Source: Triangularia verruculosa (taxonomy: Eukaryota; Ascomycota; Sordariomycetes; Sordariales; Podosporaceae). From it: DNA of 64,000 nucleotides. The notes below the pieces were generated by a model that saw only the letters and a program-made list of their open reading frames with translations, did no database searches and was not told where the DNA came from. Within the stretch, counting starts at the first letter, position 1. The number at the start of each line of letters is the position of its first letter. The translations under genes were made by a program, and so were the position numbers. The stretch spans positions 124,001 to 188,000 of the forward strand of contig MU863895.1 in the NCBI GenBank assembly GCA_033296885.1, read 5' to 3'. Below, one piece after another: positions 33,618 through 46,127 of the stretch.

Positions 33618-34319
33618 ATGTCGACTGAAAAGATTGACTCCCTGCTCCAGCAATACCTTCTTCTCTTGAATGAATACACCACCCTCCGCAACAACCTCAA
33701 CACTCTGCAGTCATCTTTCTACCATCACCTCGCTCGCGCCAACTTCTCTGCCCAGCCTGGTGTCCGGTACTATGGCCAGGACTACTACGATGAAAGAATG
33801 CAGGCTACTTCGAGGCTGGAAACAACCATCTCCGAGGACAACAGCACGCCCGAGTTCAAGCTAGTGAAACCATCAGCGGCCAAAGTAAACCCAACGGAGA
33901 AACCAGAGAACACGGAGAAGAAACAAAATTCTCAAGAGGAGGGAGGCGATGTTAAGTCCATCTCGGAGGATGCCAGCAGCTCAGACCAAACCCAGTCAGA
34001 AGCGAGTGCTCCGAGTCCAGACTCGAAGAAGGACCAGGACGGCGATGAAGCGAAGCCAAAGCCAACAGAAAAGAAAAAGTCCAACGACCCCCTCCGCTGG
34101 TTCGGCATTCTTACCCCCTTGCCTCTCCGACAAGCCCAAGCGGACGCCAAAAGGGCTGTCGAGGATGTCATCCCACGGCTAGCAACTATCAGCGAGCAGA
34201 TGAAGGCATTGGAGCTGGAAGTTAGAAGGGAGAGGAAGAAGCGGGCCAAAGCAGAGAAGGAGGAGGCAAAGCTGAAGATCAAGGAGCTAGAGGAGAAAGT
34301 TGCAGCGGTGGAAGTATAA
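33618..34319 (+). CDS. vma22: V-ATPase assembly factor Vma22 / CCDC115 family
   Basis: Single-exon CDS, 233 aa. The N-terminal helix (KIDSLLQQYLLLLNEYTTLR) is followed by LARANFSAQPG and a short YYGQDYYDERM motif. A variable acidic linker comes next. The conserved C-terminal block is DPLRWFGILTPLPLRQAQAD, then VEDVIPRLATISEQMKALE and a charged coiled coil. This NPLRWFG-Pro-Leu-LR block is the signature of CCDC115/Vma22. Together with Vma12 and Vma21, these proteins assemble the V0 sector of the vacuolar ATPase at the ER membrane. The length is slightly above the yeast protein. The gene is convergent with the acid phosphatase gene. Confidence 0.82.
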   Translation: MSTEKIDSLLQQYLLLLNEYTTLRNNLNTLQSSFYHHLARANFSAQPGVRYYGQDYYDERMQATSRLETTISEDNSTPEFKLVKPSAAKVNPTEKPENTEKKQNSQEEGGDVKSISEDASSSDQTQSEASAPSPDSKKDQDGDEAKPKPTEKKKSNDPLRWFGILTPLPLRQAQADAKRAVEDVIPRLATISEQMKALELEVRRERKKRAKAEKEEAKLKIKELEEKVAAVEV

Positions 34320-34552
34320 GCATTGTTACTAGGAGGCATCAGAAAGCGGTGCATGGTGTAACGACAATGTACGTCGAGTTTGATATATGCAACCCTATTC
34401 ATGTGGCCTATGTCTAGACCCCAAGGCCATCATACACTCAATCAAACAGCCTACTTCTAATCCAACTTCAAACCCGGCCAATATCCAAATGCCGAGTGCT
34501 TTCCGAAGACATATAGAATCCGACAGCTTCAACGCAGCCACCTTGACGGCAA

Positions 34553-36199
34553 TCAATACCCAGCCCACTCCGGCTCCTTTGGTACAACAACGGTCTCCCC
34601 TCTGCTCAGCCGGCATTCCTGCTTCCAGTTCTTAGGCGTGAACTTGTCAACGATTTCCTTGAAGGCAGCCTGCATCATCATTGTCAGCAAATCATCACGT
34701 CCCAACAGCCACTAGCCTCAACTCACCAAAGTACAAAACGACTCATCGCCTTCCAGATGATTTCCAGCCTTTTTACACCCAGGCACAGTAACCACCTCAT
34801 CATTATACCTCAACCTCACATAATACCCCTCCATCTTCTTTTTCTCGCCCTCACTCAATTCCTCAGTCAATCGTCTCCCAATCTCCTTCGCCTCCCCACC
34901 AAACAACGAACTCCACCACCCGGCACCTTGACTGTTACCACCAGACGTCTTCCCCTCTTTAAACAACTCAACGGCAATATGGCTCGTAAAAGGCGGCCAC
35001 TGATGCGTCTCAAAAGCGCCCACACTCGCCAACACCCCGGCGAGCGTGGTATCATGACACCCATGCAGCCCCAGCTTCACCTGCCCATCCCTCCCCTCCA
35101 CAGCCCCAACCATCCGTTGAGTCAAGTCCCCCATCAACCCCCCTATCCCCAACGTCCTATACTCCCTGCTCTCTCTATACCCCTGAAACCACTCCTCCAC
35201 TCCAATCTTCTCGATAATCCCCTTTGCTTTCTCATCATAAAACTCCTTGGGGAGCTTCGTCTGTGGACCATGGGCATAAGTGGCGTTGATCGTGTCCATG
35301 ATACCTGATAGCCGAGGCCGAGAGTCAACCGCGACCTTTTGCCCGCCCATCCACTTCCCGTAAAGGGAGTTGAGGAACTCCATATCTGACGTGTCATTCC
35401 ATTTATCAGCGGCGCGCTGCGCAAAAGCACGGGATAAAGCGGCGAAGCGGCGGCAGTTACCGTCGTTGGGGTACAGTGTTTCGTCTGCATGGGCGCGGGA
35501 TACGATGGCGGGGGTGGGGAAGAGGCCGGTTTCGGGGGAGGGTTGACGGGTGTTGGGGGGATACAGGGCTGAGAAGGTTTGTTGGAGGGATTCCAAGGCA
35601 CGGGGGACGGGAGTGGTTCTCAGATAAAAGTTATCGGTGGAGGAGATGGAGTCAGGGAGGAACTTCAGACGGGAGACGTAGAGGTCTCGGAGGCGGAGAC
35701 CGAGGGTGTAGGTTGTCTGACGGCCTAGGTCGGTGAGAGTGCCCATGTCGCAGATGTTATCGGGGAGACCGGTGGGGGAGAGCGCGAGGGTGGGGGAGTC
35801 ATCCTGGGAAGCAAAGGTCTCGAGGCGGCGCTTCCATTGGAGGGTATCGAGGTGGGGTTCGGAGGTTGAAGATGAGTTTTGGGCAATGGGTGAGAGGATG
35901 GTGGAGGTTATCTGCCGGACGGAGGAACAGTAGGGCCAAAAGGCGGGAAGGCCGGTGTTTGGGAAGCGGGCGGTGATGGGAGTGCGTTCGCCCTGTGGGA
36001 GATGTGTTAGTTTACTCTGATTTTTGACAGACTCGTCTGAACGTAGTGGGAGCATAGGTATTATGAGACGGTACAAAGTAGGGGCGTTTCCACTTACATG
36101 GCGCATAAGGATTTGGACAAGTTGAAGGTCGAGATTGGCGGGGTAGAGCTTTTGAAGCTCGGCATCGGTATAAGGGGCCCTGGGCTTGAGGGAACTCAT
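34553..36199 (-). CDS. Histidine acid phosphatase (histidine phosphatase clade 2)
   Basis: CDS on the minus strand is join(36199..36098, 35992..34727, 34669..34553), 494 aa, with introns of 105 and 57 nt, both phase 0. Exon 1 ends in QILMRH and exon 2 begins GERTPI, so intron 1 splits the catalytic RHGxRxP motif directly after the nucleophilic His34. The proton-donor motif is LHGCHDTTLAGVLASVG. There is no signal peptide (MSSLKPRAPYTDAELQKLYP), so it is probably intracellular, unlike secreted phytases. It resembles the lysophosphatidic-acid/phosphoxylose phosphatase-like group more than phytase, but the substrate is unknown. It shares a 327-bp divergent promoter with the PPR gene. Confidence 0.87.
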
Positions 36200-36526
36200 C
36201 TTGAATCTTGATATTTCGCAGGTGTAGGTGAATATCACGAAGACATAAGCCGAGGTTACAATGACGTATTATGTACTATCGGGAGATAAGCTGCCATTGG
36301 GGTGCAGCGGGTGCCAAGCATGCCATGGATCTGCCCGTTGTTGAATGTGGGGGGTAGTGGGTCGCTGTTCCTGGCCCTCCATTGGCTTTGACAGTTGTGT
36401 CAATCCAAAATTTGAAGCCAGAGCTTCCTATTTTATATGTGCAAAGCTCGCAAACAGCCGCCAAACAATACACCCCTGCCATAATCGCATTCGCGGACGA
36501 CGAGGTCGGCGCATTGAGAAGGGAAT

Positions 36527-39490
36527 ATGCGCGATATTGGGAGAAGCGTCTGCCTACGATGCGAAGTCCAACTCCTGGCCGCTGTGAGAGGGCGGGGCTC
36601 TCGTCCCTCAACACCACGAAGTTATACCTCCAGCTCCAGTTCCAGACCGAGACCTGTTCGGACAACTACCAATGGCCCCAGTCCAACAAATGAAGAGGCC
36701 GAACCCCCATCCGATCTCCTCGAGGCTGCTACCCGAAGACGTGCTGCCGCGGTGGCCATGTTCAGAGCCATCCTTGGAGAGCAAGCGCGAACACCAAATG
36801 CCATAGCCCCGCGACCCCACCCCCCTGCTAAGGTCCATAGCAAAGAGACTCCCGAGGAGGCGTCTTCAACACCATTAGCTGCTTCAGTGTCGCCAGCGAA
36901 GTCGATAGAACCAATCGCCCCTGATGTCGATTCGTCTTCGCCGCCAGTATCCCAAGCCCCTCCACCTACCCCAGTATCGAAAACGGTACAGACACGAGAG
37001 AAGACAGTGTCGGCGTTAGTATCGGAAAGCAAGGAAGCAAAGATAGCAGAGGAAAGGATAGAGACACCAGAAGCGCCAGAGGATACAGAAATAGCATCTT
37101 CACGGGTTTCCTCGGAGGCATCACCAGAGGCTTTGAAGGAAACCGAGCCAATACCGAAATTGCCAGAAGCCCAGGACGTAGAGCAGGACCATGACCTGGA
37201 GCCAAGCGGCAGCAGCATAGACATGCTTGGGGATATTGCTAAGTTGAAGCAGATGATGACGGTCGACAAGGATTATGAAGCAGCCTTTGCTTTTTACGAA
37301 GAAACCATATATCCACTGGTGAAGCGCAAGGCCGGCCTGCCCAGAGTCATCAAAGACGAGGTGGCTCGAGACTTTCTGAGCTATCTTACCAGAGCCAAGA
37401 TCGAGAATCCGGAGGACACCAAGCTCCCCTCTGTCACGCGCATTACCCAGATCACATTTGAGTCTTCAAGCTTGTACTATGTTGCCTGGGGCACACTGAT
37501 CCAGTCGATGGTTCAGCACATTTGTCGGCAACAGACGACACCCGATGCTTTCTCAACATTACATGACTACGAGACTGCCATGGCCAAGCGTGAAGCGCTT
37601 ATGAGAGATCTTTTAGGGGCATGGGACATATTCATCAGCCACAATCCGGGGTTTCTGGAACCAGTGCCTCGACGAAACGCGGTTCCAACGACGCCTACTG
37701 CTAAGAAGCTCCATGAAAGGATCCCTCGCCTGGAGAAAGACACAGCTGCAGTGCCCTATACTCAGCTCTTCATCTCATTGTCACATGCCAAACTGCAGCA
37801 GAATACGTCTCGTTACAATATCAGCTGGGCAGCCTATGCAACGTACAGGATGCTGATGGATCGCATCAACGCTACCAAGCGGATGAAGCAGGAAGCCTAC
37901 ACATTTACCCGGATGATGAAGAACGTCTTAACGAGAGCTAAACCTCCTAACGATCGAGATATTGCGTACAATTTCGCGGAATACCCCGACTTGCTCCAGT
38001 ACATTCGCGATCTCGGGGAGAAGGACGGCAACCACGTTTGGTACGTGCGAGTGAACACCCCGGCCGAGGAGCGGATACAACATCGCATAAGCATCCATCG
38101 TCGGATCGGAGCGGCCCTCAAGAGAACCAACTTGCAGGAGGTGAAGGCGGCATGGTGGGACTTTTGGGGCCCTGATGAGAACCCGGATGCCGATCGATTC
38201 CAGGCGCTCACCGAGGACCCTACGCTCTTCGACTACTTCATCCAGGCGTTTATGCAACTGCGGCAGACTGGCATGACCAACCACGTCTGGGAGAGCATGC
38301 ACCGCGTCAAGATCCAGCCCACGGTCAAGACTTGGAGCGCGCTGATGGAAGGCTGCAGTAGAGCCCGCGCGAAGGACGCTCTCAAGAAGGTGTGGGATAA
38401 TCTGGCCGCTGCCGGCATCAAGCTAGACGTTCATATCTGGACCTCGAGGGTAGCCGGCCTGTTCAAAGCCGGTGATCCAGAGGGCGGCATTCGCGCGCTG
38501 ATCGACATGGAGAAGACGTGGGCCAATCGAGACCGGAACCCGCTCGTTGCCGTCCAGCCCTCGATTGAACCCGTCAACGCCGCCATTGCCGGGTTATTCC
38601 GTCTAAACCGCCAGAAAGACGTCATGACGGTCCTTGCCTGGGCCGGGAAGCAGGGCATCAACCCGGACATTGTCACGTTCAACATCCTGCTCCGTCCGTT
38701 GGTCTACAACGGCGACATCCCCGGCGTCCGCCGGCTGTTGTCACAAATGCAAGACGCGGGCATCGAGGCCGACGCGGGGACGTTTACGATCCTGTTCGAA
38801 GGCACGATGGAGAACTACGGGGACAGGCCCCAAGAGGAACAGCTCGCTCACGTGAGGCGGTTCATCACGGAGATGGAAGCGTGTGGCATCGCGGCGAACA
38901 TGATGACGTACGCGAAAATCGTCAAGCTGCTCGTCGATCAGGGCGATGCGGGGAAAGACACGCTTAAAGCGGTCTATGGGCAGATACTGCAGTCCGGGCT
39001 TGAACCGACACCGCATATCTACACGATGTTGGTGGAGCATTACTTTTCCCAGTCCCCGCCTAACCACGGAGCTGTTACTGATTTGATCCGTAACCGGAGA
39101 CTTCACGGGCCGAAAGCGAATGTCGATCGGGTGTTTTGGGAGAGGGTTATCTCGGGGTACTGCCAGGTGGGGGAGATTGGGAGGGCGCAGGAGGTGTTTA
39201 GGAAGGAGTTTGAGGGGAAGAAGGAGGTGGGGATGACGTTTGGGATGCTGTATGAGTATTTGGAGGGCTTGTTGAGGGTGGGGGATAGGGAGGGGGCGAG
39301 GAGGTTGGTGAGGAGGGCGATGGAGATGAGGGAGGATTTGGTGGTGGTGGATGGGGAGAAAGATGGGAAGGGGATGAGGTTGGAGGTGGTGAGGCCCGGG
39401 GGGAGGGTGGGGGAGGGGAAGGTGAGGGAGATGAGGTATTGGAGGCATGGGTTTTGGCACTTGGCGGAGAGGGAGGGGGTGTTGAATTAG
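36527..39490 (+). CDS. Pentatricopeptide-repeat protein, probably mitochondrial
   Basis: Single-exon CDS, 987 aa. The first about 60 residues are rich in Arg/Ser/Thr and poor in acidic residues (MRDIGRSVCLRCEVQLLAAV), consistent with a mitochondrial presequence. A disordered Pro/Ser/Glu region follows to about residue 220. Several PPR helical pairs lie between about 580 and 900, for example VKTWSALMEGCSRARAKDAL, PDIVTFNILLRPLVYNGDIP, DAGTFTILFEGTM and TPHIYTMLVEHYF. Fungal PPR proteins bind mitochondrial transcripts and control their stability or translation; the target here cannot be read from sequence. The last about 370 bp are almost devoid of C on the coding strand (bases 39301-39360: 34 G, 1 C). 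Confidence 0.85.
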   Translation: MRDIGRSVCLRCEVQLLAAVRGRGSRPSTPRSYTSSSSSRPRPVRTTTNGPSPTNEEAEPPSDLLEAATRRRAAAVAMFRAILGEQARTPNAIAPRPHPPAKVHSKETPEEASSTPLAASVSPAKSIEPIAPDVDSSSPPVSQAPPPTPVSKTVQTREKTVSALVSESKEAKIAEERIETPEAPEDTEIASSRVSSEASPEALKETEPIPKLPEAQDVEQDHDLEPSGSSIDMLGDIAKLKQMMTVDKDYEAAFAFYEETIYPLVKRKAGLPRVIKDEVARDFLSYLTRAKIENPEDTKLPSVTRITQITFESSSLYYVAWGTLIQSMVQHICRQQTTPDAFSTLHDYETAMAKREALMRDLLGAWDIFISHNPGFLEPVPRRNAVPTTPTAKKLHERIPRLEKDTAAVPYTQLFISLSHAKLQQNTSRYNISWAAYATYRMLMDRINATKRMKQEAYTFTRMMKNVLTRAKPPNDRDIAYNFAEYPDLLQYIRDLGEKDGNHVWYVRVNTPAEERIQHRISIHRRIGAALKRTNLQEVKAAWWDFWGPDENPDADRFQALTEDPTLFDYFIQAFMQLRQTGMTNHVWESMHRVKIQPTVKTWSALMEGCSRARAKDALKKVWDNLAAAGIKLDVHIWTSRVAGLFKAGDPEGGIRALIDMEKTWANRDRNPLVAVQPSIEPVNAAIAGLFRLNRQKDVMTVLAWAGKQGINPDIVTFNILLRPLVYNGDIPGVRRLLSQMQDAGIEADAGTFTILFEGTMENYGDRPQEEQLAHVRRFITEMEACGIAANMMTYAKIVKLLVDQGDAGKDTLKAVYGQILQSGLEPTPHIYTMLVEHYFSQSPPNHGAVTDLIRNRRLHGPKANVDRVFWERVISGYCQVGEIGRAQEVFRKEFEGKKEVGMTFGMLYEYLEGLLRVGDREGARRLVRRAMEMREDLVVVDGEKDGKGMRLEVVRPGGRVGEGKVREMRYWRHGFWHLAEREGVLN

Positions 39491-42179
39491 AGCAGAGGGT
39501 GATAGATAGACATATTGTGCATACTATGGTTTGTTTGAAATAGAGAGTATATATGAGATCTTGGAGAAACGATGTGGGAATTTTGATCAAGTATTCGAAA
39601 ATGTAAGCTTATATTGGTTGGATGCACATTGCCGCGGCTTGCGAGTGTGAGAGTCTGGCGGTGTCAAGCGTGTTGGTCTTTTACTGAGATTATGCATTTA
39701 GATATAGGAGAAGATGTATTCGGTAGGTAGGATGAAGCTGGCTCAACATGTTGGTTTTTGTCTATAGACTGAAGCCCTGTTTAGGGTTTCAAGGGTACAG
39801 CTTGGCCGTCAGCAATGTTGTAATTCGAGTAAATTTAAGTGTAGGCGTCACAAGTGTCGGTTTTGAGAGGATGGAATCTGTATATAACAGTATATATTGG
39901 GTGCTCACTGCTTTTCAGAAGGTCCGAGTCGATACTTGTAAGTGGATGGTTTTTAGACTATGGAGAGAAAGTGTGTTGAGTCAAGTAAAGGTATACATCC
40001 ATTGGTAACAGGTGAGAGTGTTTGCTTGCAAATTGGGAGAGAGATCATGGCAGCGAGCAATGGGCACCTGACGCTTTTGACTTGTGGTCAGTGAGCCATC
40101 ACTTCTATGGTCGGTCTTAGGTATCAAATTCACGTTGGCTGTTTGCGAACGAGCTTTCAGGAACTCGAAATCCATGAATAAAACATTTTGCTAACAATCA
40201 ATAGGATGCTGTACTCCTGTGAGGAGAAATCACGAGCCAACTCGGGCTTTGCTCACGATGGCCTCAGTCCAGAACCCAGGTTTACGTACTAGTTTCGGAT
40301 TTCAAGCAAGCCACTTCTCGAACTCGGCGGGTGTAGTGACGTGAAACAAAGCCCGAAGATGTGGTATATTCCGACAGTTACACGCAGAAGAGAAAAGAGA
40401 GGCGGGCGTATCAGGACTAATACCGGGGAAAAAAAAGAAGCAGGCGGCAGTTGGGGTGTGGCTCGGGTGAGGTTCGTGCCATCTTTGGTGCCCTTTGTGC
40501 CGCCCGCAAGTGTCTCCCTCCCGTCATCTGGTCCTTCCGAACAAAGCTTGTCTTGTCTTACCCACCTTTTTGGGAGCGAGAAGGATGGGGTGGTCATGGC
40601 TGTGATTTGGTGAAATTGGTGAATTGGTGAGTATCTTGTGCGGGGTTGTTAGTAAAGGAGAAAAAGGGAAGAATAAAATTACGCATGCACTCTCGCATGT
40701 CAGCGGTGGTGTTTGTGCAGCGTCGGCGGTGTATCGGACGACTTTTGTGGGAGAATATGCTGTGTCCTATATCTGATCTTCATCCGACGTTGTTAGTTTC
40801 TTATCAGTGACGACATGGAGAACCAACGGTGATGGACGGTTTCCGGTTGGCTGGAGAGTCCAAACTGATCAGGGCTTGGCGAATCAAGACCCCTGCCGTC
40901 GCCTGCATATCGAAGCCTGTGAAACACTGACGTTCACCATTGAGATTTTCTTATTTTTTTGATCCATGATGCAAGCTTTCCGGGTCGGCTTAAACAAGCA
41001 GTGACGCTCCCTCTTGGCATGTACGTACATGGCGCTAGTGCTGTGGAATTGGCACTGTCCTCTGACTTCTTTGTCAGAGAGACCGTTTTCAGGACTTTTT
41101 CAGGACTTTTCCGCGATGGCTACCGGAGTGGGCGAATAGTAATACTGTACGCTACGCTGCCCGCTGGCTAGAAATGGAACCGTGAAGTCTTGGCTTGGAG
41201 TTATTGGGCGGAGGCTGTGCCGAAAGATCCATTGATCCGCCAGTGGCCGCCAGTGCTATTCGAGAGCAAGATGTAAGACGCGGGAAGATGCATTCTGATA
41301 ACAGGAGCAAGGACGGCCCGATCAGATAATTTCCGCCTTTCTGCGACAGTGATATCTCTGTACCACAGTTCTTGTTCCCTGACGAAGCTTTGGTTGCCCT
41401 CACGTTTTGTTCGTCGCCCCCACGTGTCCCCGAGGTCCTGCTGCCAAAGCGCAGGGGTGGATCCCTTGACCAGGGTGGAGGTCTGGACCCACGCCTCAAT
41501 GCTCGCCAACACCGGGGCTAAGTGGCTTGGCAACCGTCCCCTTGCTCGGATCTTGGATGTCTTGATCCTTACCTTGGCACTCGATCTGTTGGTTTAAGTG
41601 GTTAACCACACAGCGCGGTCCAGCGAACAAAAGTCTTCTACATCTGCTTGACGCTTCAAGTCAGCTTCACTTGCATGCAGGAGCATCGAGTTGACAAGAG
41701 GGGCCTTATCAGACACCAATTCACCTTGCTGCCCTGACCCACTGCCCCTGCCAACGCTGCTCACCGCCCAGATCCCACTTGAGTTATCTATCGCCTTCAC
41801 TGGTTCCTGCACTTTCGCAACTTTCCTTCTCTCACCAACCTACCTTCGCTGCCCACCCGCCGTGCTACTTCCACCATCGCTCACTTCTTTCTCAAGGCAG
41901 TCATGTTGGCCAGCTGTGCCAATAAACGTGGTTAGTTCCTGCTTTGCAGGAAGCCGCTGACTTCTCGAGAGGTAGTTTCTACCCTATCTTCCGCCCAGTC
42001 AACTCGATTGTGCTCTTCACAGTTCTGCTGTGACCTCGACCTCGCATTTCATTCATCATCTACCGAAAATAACAACAACCTGCTCCAGCCAGCCGCCACC
42101 TACGTATCCTAACTTTTAGCCCTATCGCCACATTTATGCTTTGTGGTCTCAAGAAGACACACGCACCATTTCCTCGAAC
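39491..42179. other. 2.7 kb gene-poor region upstream of trk
   Basis: It holds the 3' flank of the PPR gene and a long promoter/leader for the TRK transporter. Pyrimidine-rich sequence immediately precedes the trk start. I see no supported coding frame, tRNA or repeat. Confidence 0.5.
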
Positions 42180-45089
42180 ATGAAGCGCCTCACAGAACGC
42201 TTCAAACCATGGACCCTGGAGGATGTCAAGCAATGGATCTCTGACAGGCCGGCCTGGTTCTTAGATTTCTTGTTCCCCAGGGGAAAAGGTTTCCCCTTCA
42301 CTAGATATCATTGTAGGTTTATGAAAACTTGCTGACTGCCAACAATGTGCTAATCACAAAGGCAGACTACTGGATCATATTCCTCGCGCTTCTCGGTTCC
42401 GTTATCGTCTATGGCGCCGGCAAATATAGCGGCGGCACCGCAGAGATAGATTACATCGATGCCCTGTTCTTTTGCGCTGGCACTGCCACCCAGGCTGGCC
42501 TGAACACGGTCGACATCAATAAATTGTCCACATTTCAGCAAATCATCTTTTACTTCTGGCCGATGATGGCAAATCCCATTACCGTCAACACACTTGTTGT
42601 ATATCTCCGCCTCTACTGGTTCGAAAAGAAGTTCCAGCGCATCGTCCAGAATGCCCGTGTCGGCAGGGTTCCTCTCGCAAAATCGTTTACCAAGTCGCGG
42701 ACTAAGGCGAAGCAACAGGACGGTGACGTCGAAAAGGGTGTCAACGGCAGGAAGATTACGGTTATGCTCAACGGCAAGAAGTCGCGCATCAACAATGATG
42801 GGACCCTGCTGGACGATAGTAGGAACAGGGGCAGGCATGGTCTCGGTCTCGCGGCGGTCAGCCGGACTGCCACAGATGGCGCCTTGGATGGCCCTTTGAA
42901 TGGGTCAGATCAGCATGCTGGTTCAGCCGTCACATCACCCGCGGCGGAATCTCGGAGGCCGGCTCTCAAATTTGCACACACAGTGACGAGGAGCGATGGT
43001 CTTGGCGATGACTACCTCAAACTTCCGCGGGTGCGATCTGACGACGAGCATATTGCCATTGTGGAGCGACAGAAGAAGGGAGATGACGAGGTACTGCGAA
43101 TCCCGAACCCGAGAGATGTGGAACGCGGTCTGGGTCCCGAGCGTGTTGAGGCTGGAGACATTGATGAGTCTGGAGACATTGATGAGTCCGAGCTGGTATC
43201 ACCTCGTGCCGAAGCTTTCAACTTGGATGGAGAGCCTCGCGCGCCTGCAGCTAACGGACGTCTTCCGGCTATCACTATTGAGGAGCCAGATCGTCGTAAG
43301 TTGCAGGAGACCGACTCGGAAGAGCTACTGGACGATGTTGGCGCCGCTGCCCATGTTTTTGGCTCTTTGAAGCCACATTTTCCTCGGAACAAGCACAAGC
43401 AACATGACGCGGAGAAGGACGCACCCCATGCTGGCCCTTCCCAGAGCAGGCGCCGCCAGTCAATGCAGACACTGCGGGCCGCCTTTTCCCATAACAAGGT
43501 TGAAGGCACGCCGTATCTGAGCTGGGAACCGACCGTGGGGCGCAACTCCCTCTTCCCCGAGTTAACCGAAGAGCAGCGCGAGGAGCTTGGAGGTATCGAG
43601 TACAGGTCCGTGAAGACGCTCGCTCGGGTCTTGTTGCTTTATTTCTGGGGCTTCATGACGCTGGGTGTGCTGGGGCTCTTGCCGTGGATCATGAGGGAGC
43701 ACTTCTACGGCAAAATCGTGGAAGATGCGGGCCAGAGCAGAGTATGGTGGGCTTTCTTCACTACAATGTCGTCTTTCATGGACCTTGGCTTCACCTTGAC
43801 GCCCGACAGCATGAACTCTTTCAGCGACGCTACGTGGCCTCTCCTTTTCATGAGTTTCCTAATCGTTATCGGCAACACCGGGTTCCCCATCATGCTGCGC
43901 TTCATGATCTGGGTGCTCTCCCACATCGTACCCAAGACCTCTGGCATGTATGAGGAGTTGCGATTCCTGCTCGACCACCCTCGTCGTTGTTTCACACTTT
44001 TGTTCCCTTCCAAGCCGACCTGGTGGCTACTAGCGTTCCTTCTTCTTCTCAATGGCATTGACGTGCTGTTTTTCATCGTCTTGGATGTAAGTACTGAGTT
44101 CGCTCCCGCTCTGATGACTAGGCTTGCTGACACTCGAGTAGCTTGGAGAAACAAATCCGGTAACACTGATGTCCGGCGGTCAGAAAGTTCTTAATGGTAT
44201 TTTCGAAGCAGCTTCGACGAGAACGGCGGGATTCTCCTGTGTGAATCTCTCCCTCCTTCACCCCGCCGTCCAGGTGTCCTACATGATCATGATGTACATT
44301 TCGGTCTTCCCTATCGCCATATCGGTTCGTAGGACGAATGTGTACGAAGAGAATGCTCTGGGTATCTACTCCAAACACCACGAAGAAGAGGAAAATTCCA
44401 AGAACAGCACTGAGTGGTCGCATGTCGGTACCCATGCCCGACGTCAGCTCTCTTTCGATTTGCCGGCTATAGCCTTGGGTCTCTTCATCTTGGCCATCTC
44501 GGAAGGTCCACGGATCATGAGCCCTGCAGATGCCGACAATGGCTTCACCATGTTTGCCATGCTCTTTGAGGCCATCAGCGCGTATGGCACAGTCGGCATG
44601 AGCTTGGGGTACGCTACGATCAACGCATCACTTTCGGCCGAGTTTTCGGTGGTTGGAAAGCTGGTCATTATCTGCTTGATGATCCGTGGCCGGCACCGTG
44701 GTCTCCCTTACGGCCTTGACAGAGCCATTCTCCTGCCCAACGAAGCGCTCATGGCGAAGGACGCCGTGGCTGCAGATACCGAAGGCAGATTGGCTAGGCA
44801 GTATTCGCGCATGTCTGTGGCATCGCACCGGAGCGATACGACGCAAAACCGGAGCCGCGGCGTGGGACATTTGCTGGCTGCCGTTTTGCACCCAGGACCC
44901 CCTGTCCCACCTGAGCCACCGATGGAGTTTATTCATAGGAGATCGACCGACCCTGGCTCAGACGGGGAGGAGCATCACCATGCGATGAGGATTACCTCGA
45001 GACGTACGGAGCCTGGGGTTGTGCGGCGGTCAGTTAGTCACTTGTTCTCGCCGAGGCCTAGGACATCTGGGGGGCACGAGAATGACTAG
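42180..45089 (+). CDS. trk1: TRK-family high-affinity potassium transporter
   Basis: CDS is join(42180..42312, 42366..44086, 44142..45089), 933 aa, with introns of 53 and 55 nt. It joins MKRLTERFKPWTLEDVKQWI...FTRYHY to YWIIFLALLGSVI. Membrane-pore-membrane units are visible. Pore loops include FFCAGTATQAGLNTVD, TTMSSFMDLGFTL, STRTAGFSCVN and FEAISAYGTVGMSLGY; the Gly in each lines the K+ path. A long hydrophilic loop (about 150-480) separates the first two units, as in fungal Trk1. It carries an ESGDID duplication. The transporter imports K+ across the plasma membrane, driven by membrane potential. The length agrees with Neurospora TRK proteins (about 900 aa). Confidence 0.93.
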
Positions 45090-46127
45090 ATCATGGCTTC
45101 CTTGCGCTTGAAGGGTTACAAGTAAGGCGTTTTTTACAGGATAGGCGAATTTGAGGTTTGCTTTGTTTTCTCTCACTCTCTCACTATACCCCCAATCACG
45201 GCATAGCAAATGGTTTTCATGCTTTAGATAGGTCCGGGCGGATATGAGTCTTTTTATCTTGTTATTCTTGTCTTTCTTTTGCTTTTTATTGCTGGTGAGG
45301 GCTTCAGGCGTTTTATGTATTACAAGGGACAAAAACACGTTGAGACAGTGACGTGACAGCATGGCATGGCATGGCAATAGTGTTCTAGCATGGCTTTCTT
45401 TCTTTTTTTTTGGTGTCTGGGTTGCAAATCATGTAATGGGAAGGAATGGGATCAAAGGGGTTACAAAAAGTGGGGGGGTGGAAAAAGTTTATGAGTATAT
45501 ATGTTGGGATGGTGAGGGCGGGGGTGGATTATATATATATATATATGGGATGAAATAGAGTTGATATGTAGAGGGTTAATATTTTGTAGATTTAATTTGA
45601 GTTGTCGGCTGCCGTGGGGTGGTTGGTGAGTTACTTACCTTTTGATTGGAAGGAGGGTTGAGGGTGTGGTGATGGTGTTATTTTTGTTGGTTGTGGCTTT
45701 CTGGGTTCTTGCTCCTTTAGTCCCTTTCCCCCTTTCTGCTTCGTTTAGTTGGTGAGGTAGGCATAGATAGCGTCTTAGGAGGTCTTATACGTGTTCATTG
45801 TGAGCCATTTGGGGTGGGAGTGTGGAAAATGCCACAAATTGTACACACCCGCTGCCAAAAGAACAATGGTGATACACCATGCCTCTCTGATATATTCTCG
45901 CTTCCCATGTTTGTTAGCTATGGACTCGGGACATTGAAAAGGACAAGGTAAAAAACCCCGCAGTTTCAAACCACGCTCTGCGTCCAGAATAATAATCCAG
46001 CCCAGAATCTCTAATTCCCTAATTCCTACCCATCCTCTCTATAATACAACACCCATCATTTTCCATTTTCCATCCCTACCCATTCATTCCCCCATAACCA
46101 ACCCAACTCCATACCCCTTCTTACCCC
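45090..46127. other. Convergent region between trk1 and the methyltransferase gene
   Basis: About 1 kb of 3' UTR/spacer with T-rich runs and an (AT)n tract. No gene seen. Confidence 0.5.
45530..45546. repeat. (AT)n microsatellite
   Basis: An uninterrupted AT dinucleotide run of about 8 units in the trk1 3' region. Confidence 0.85.
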
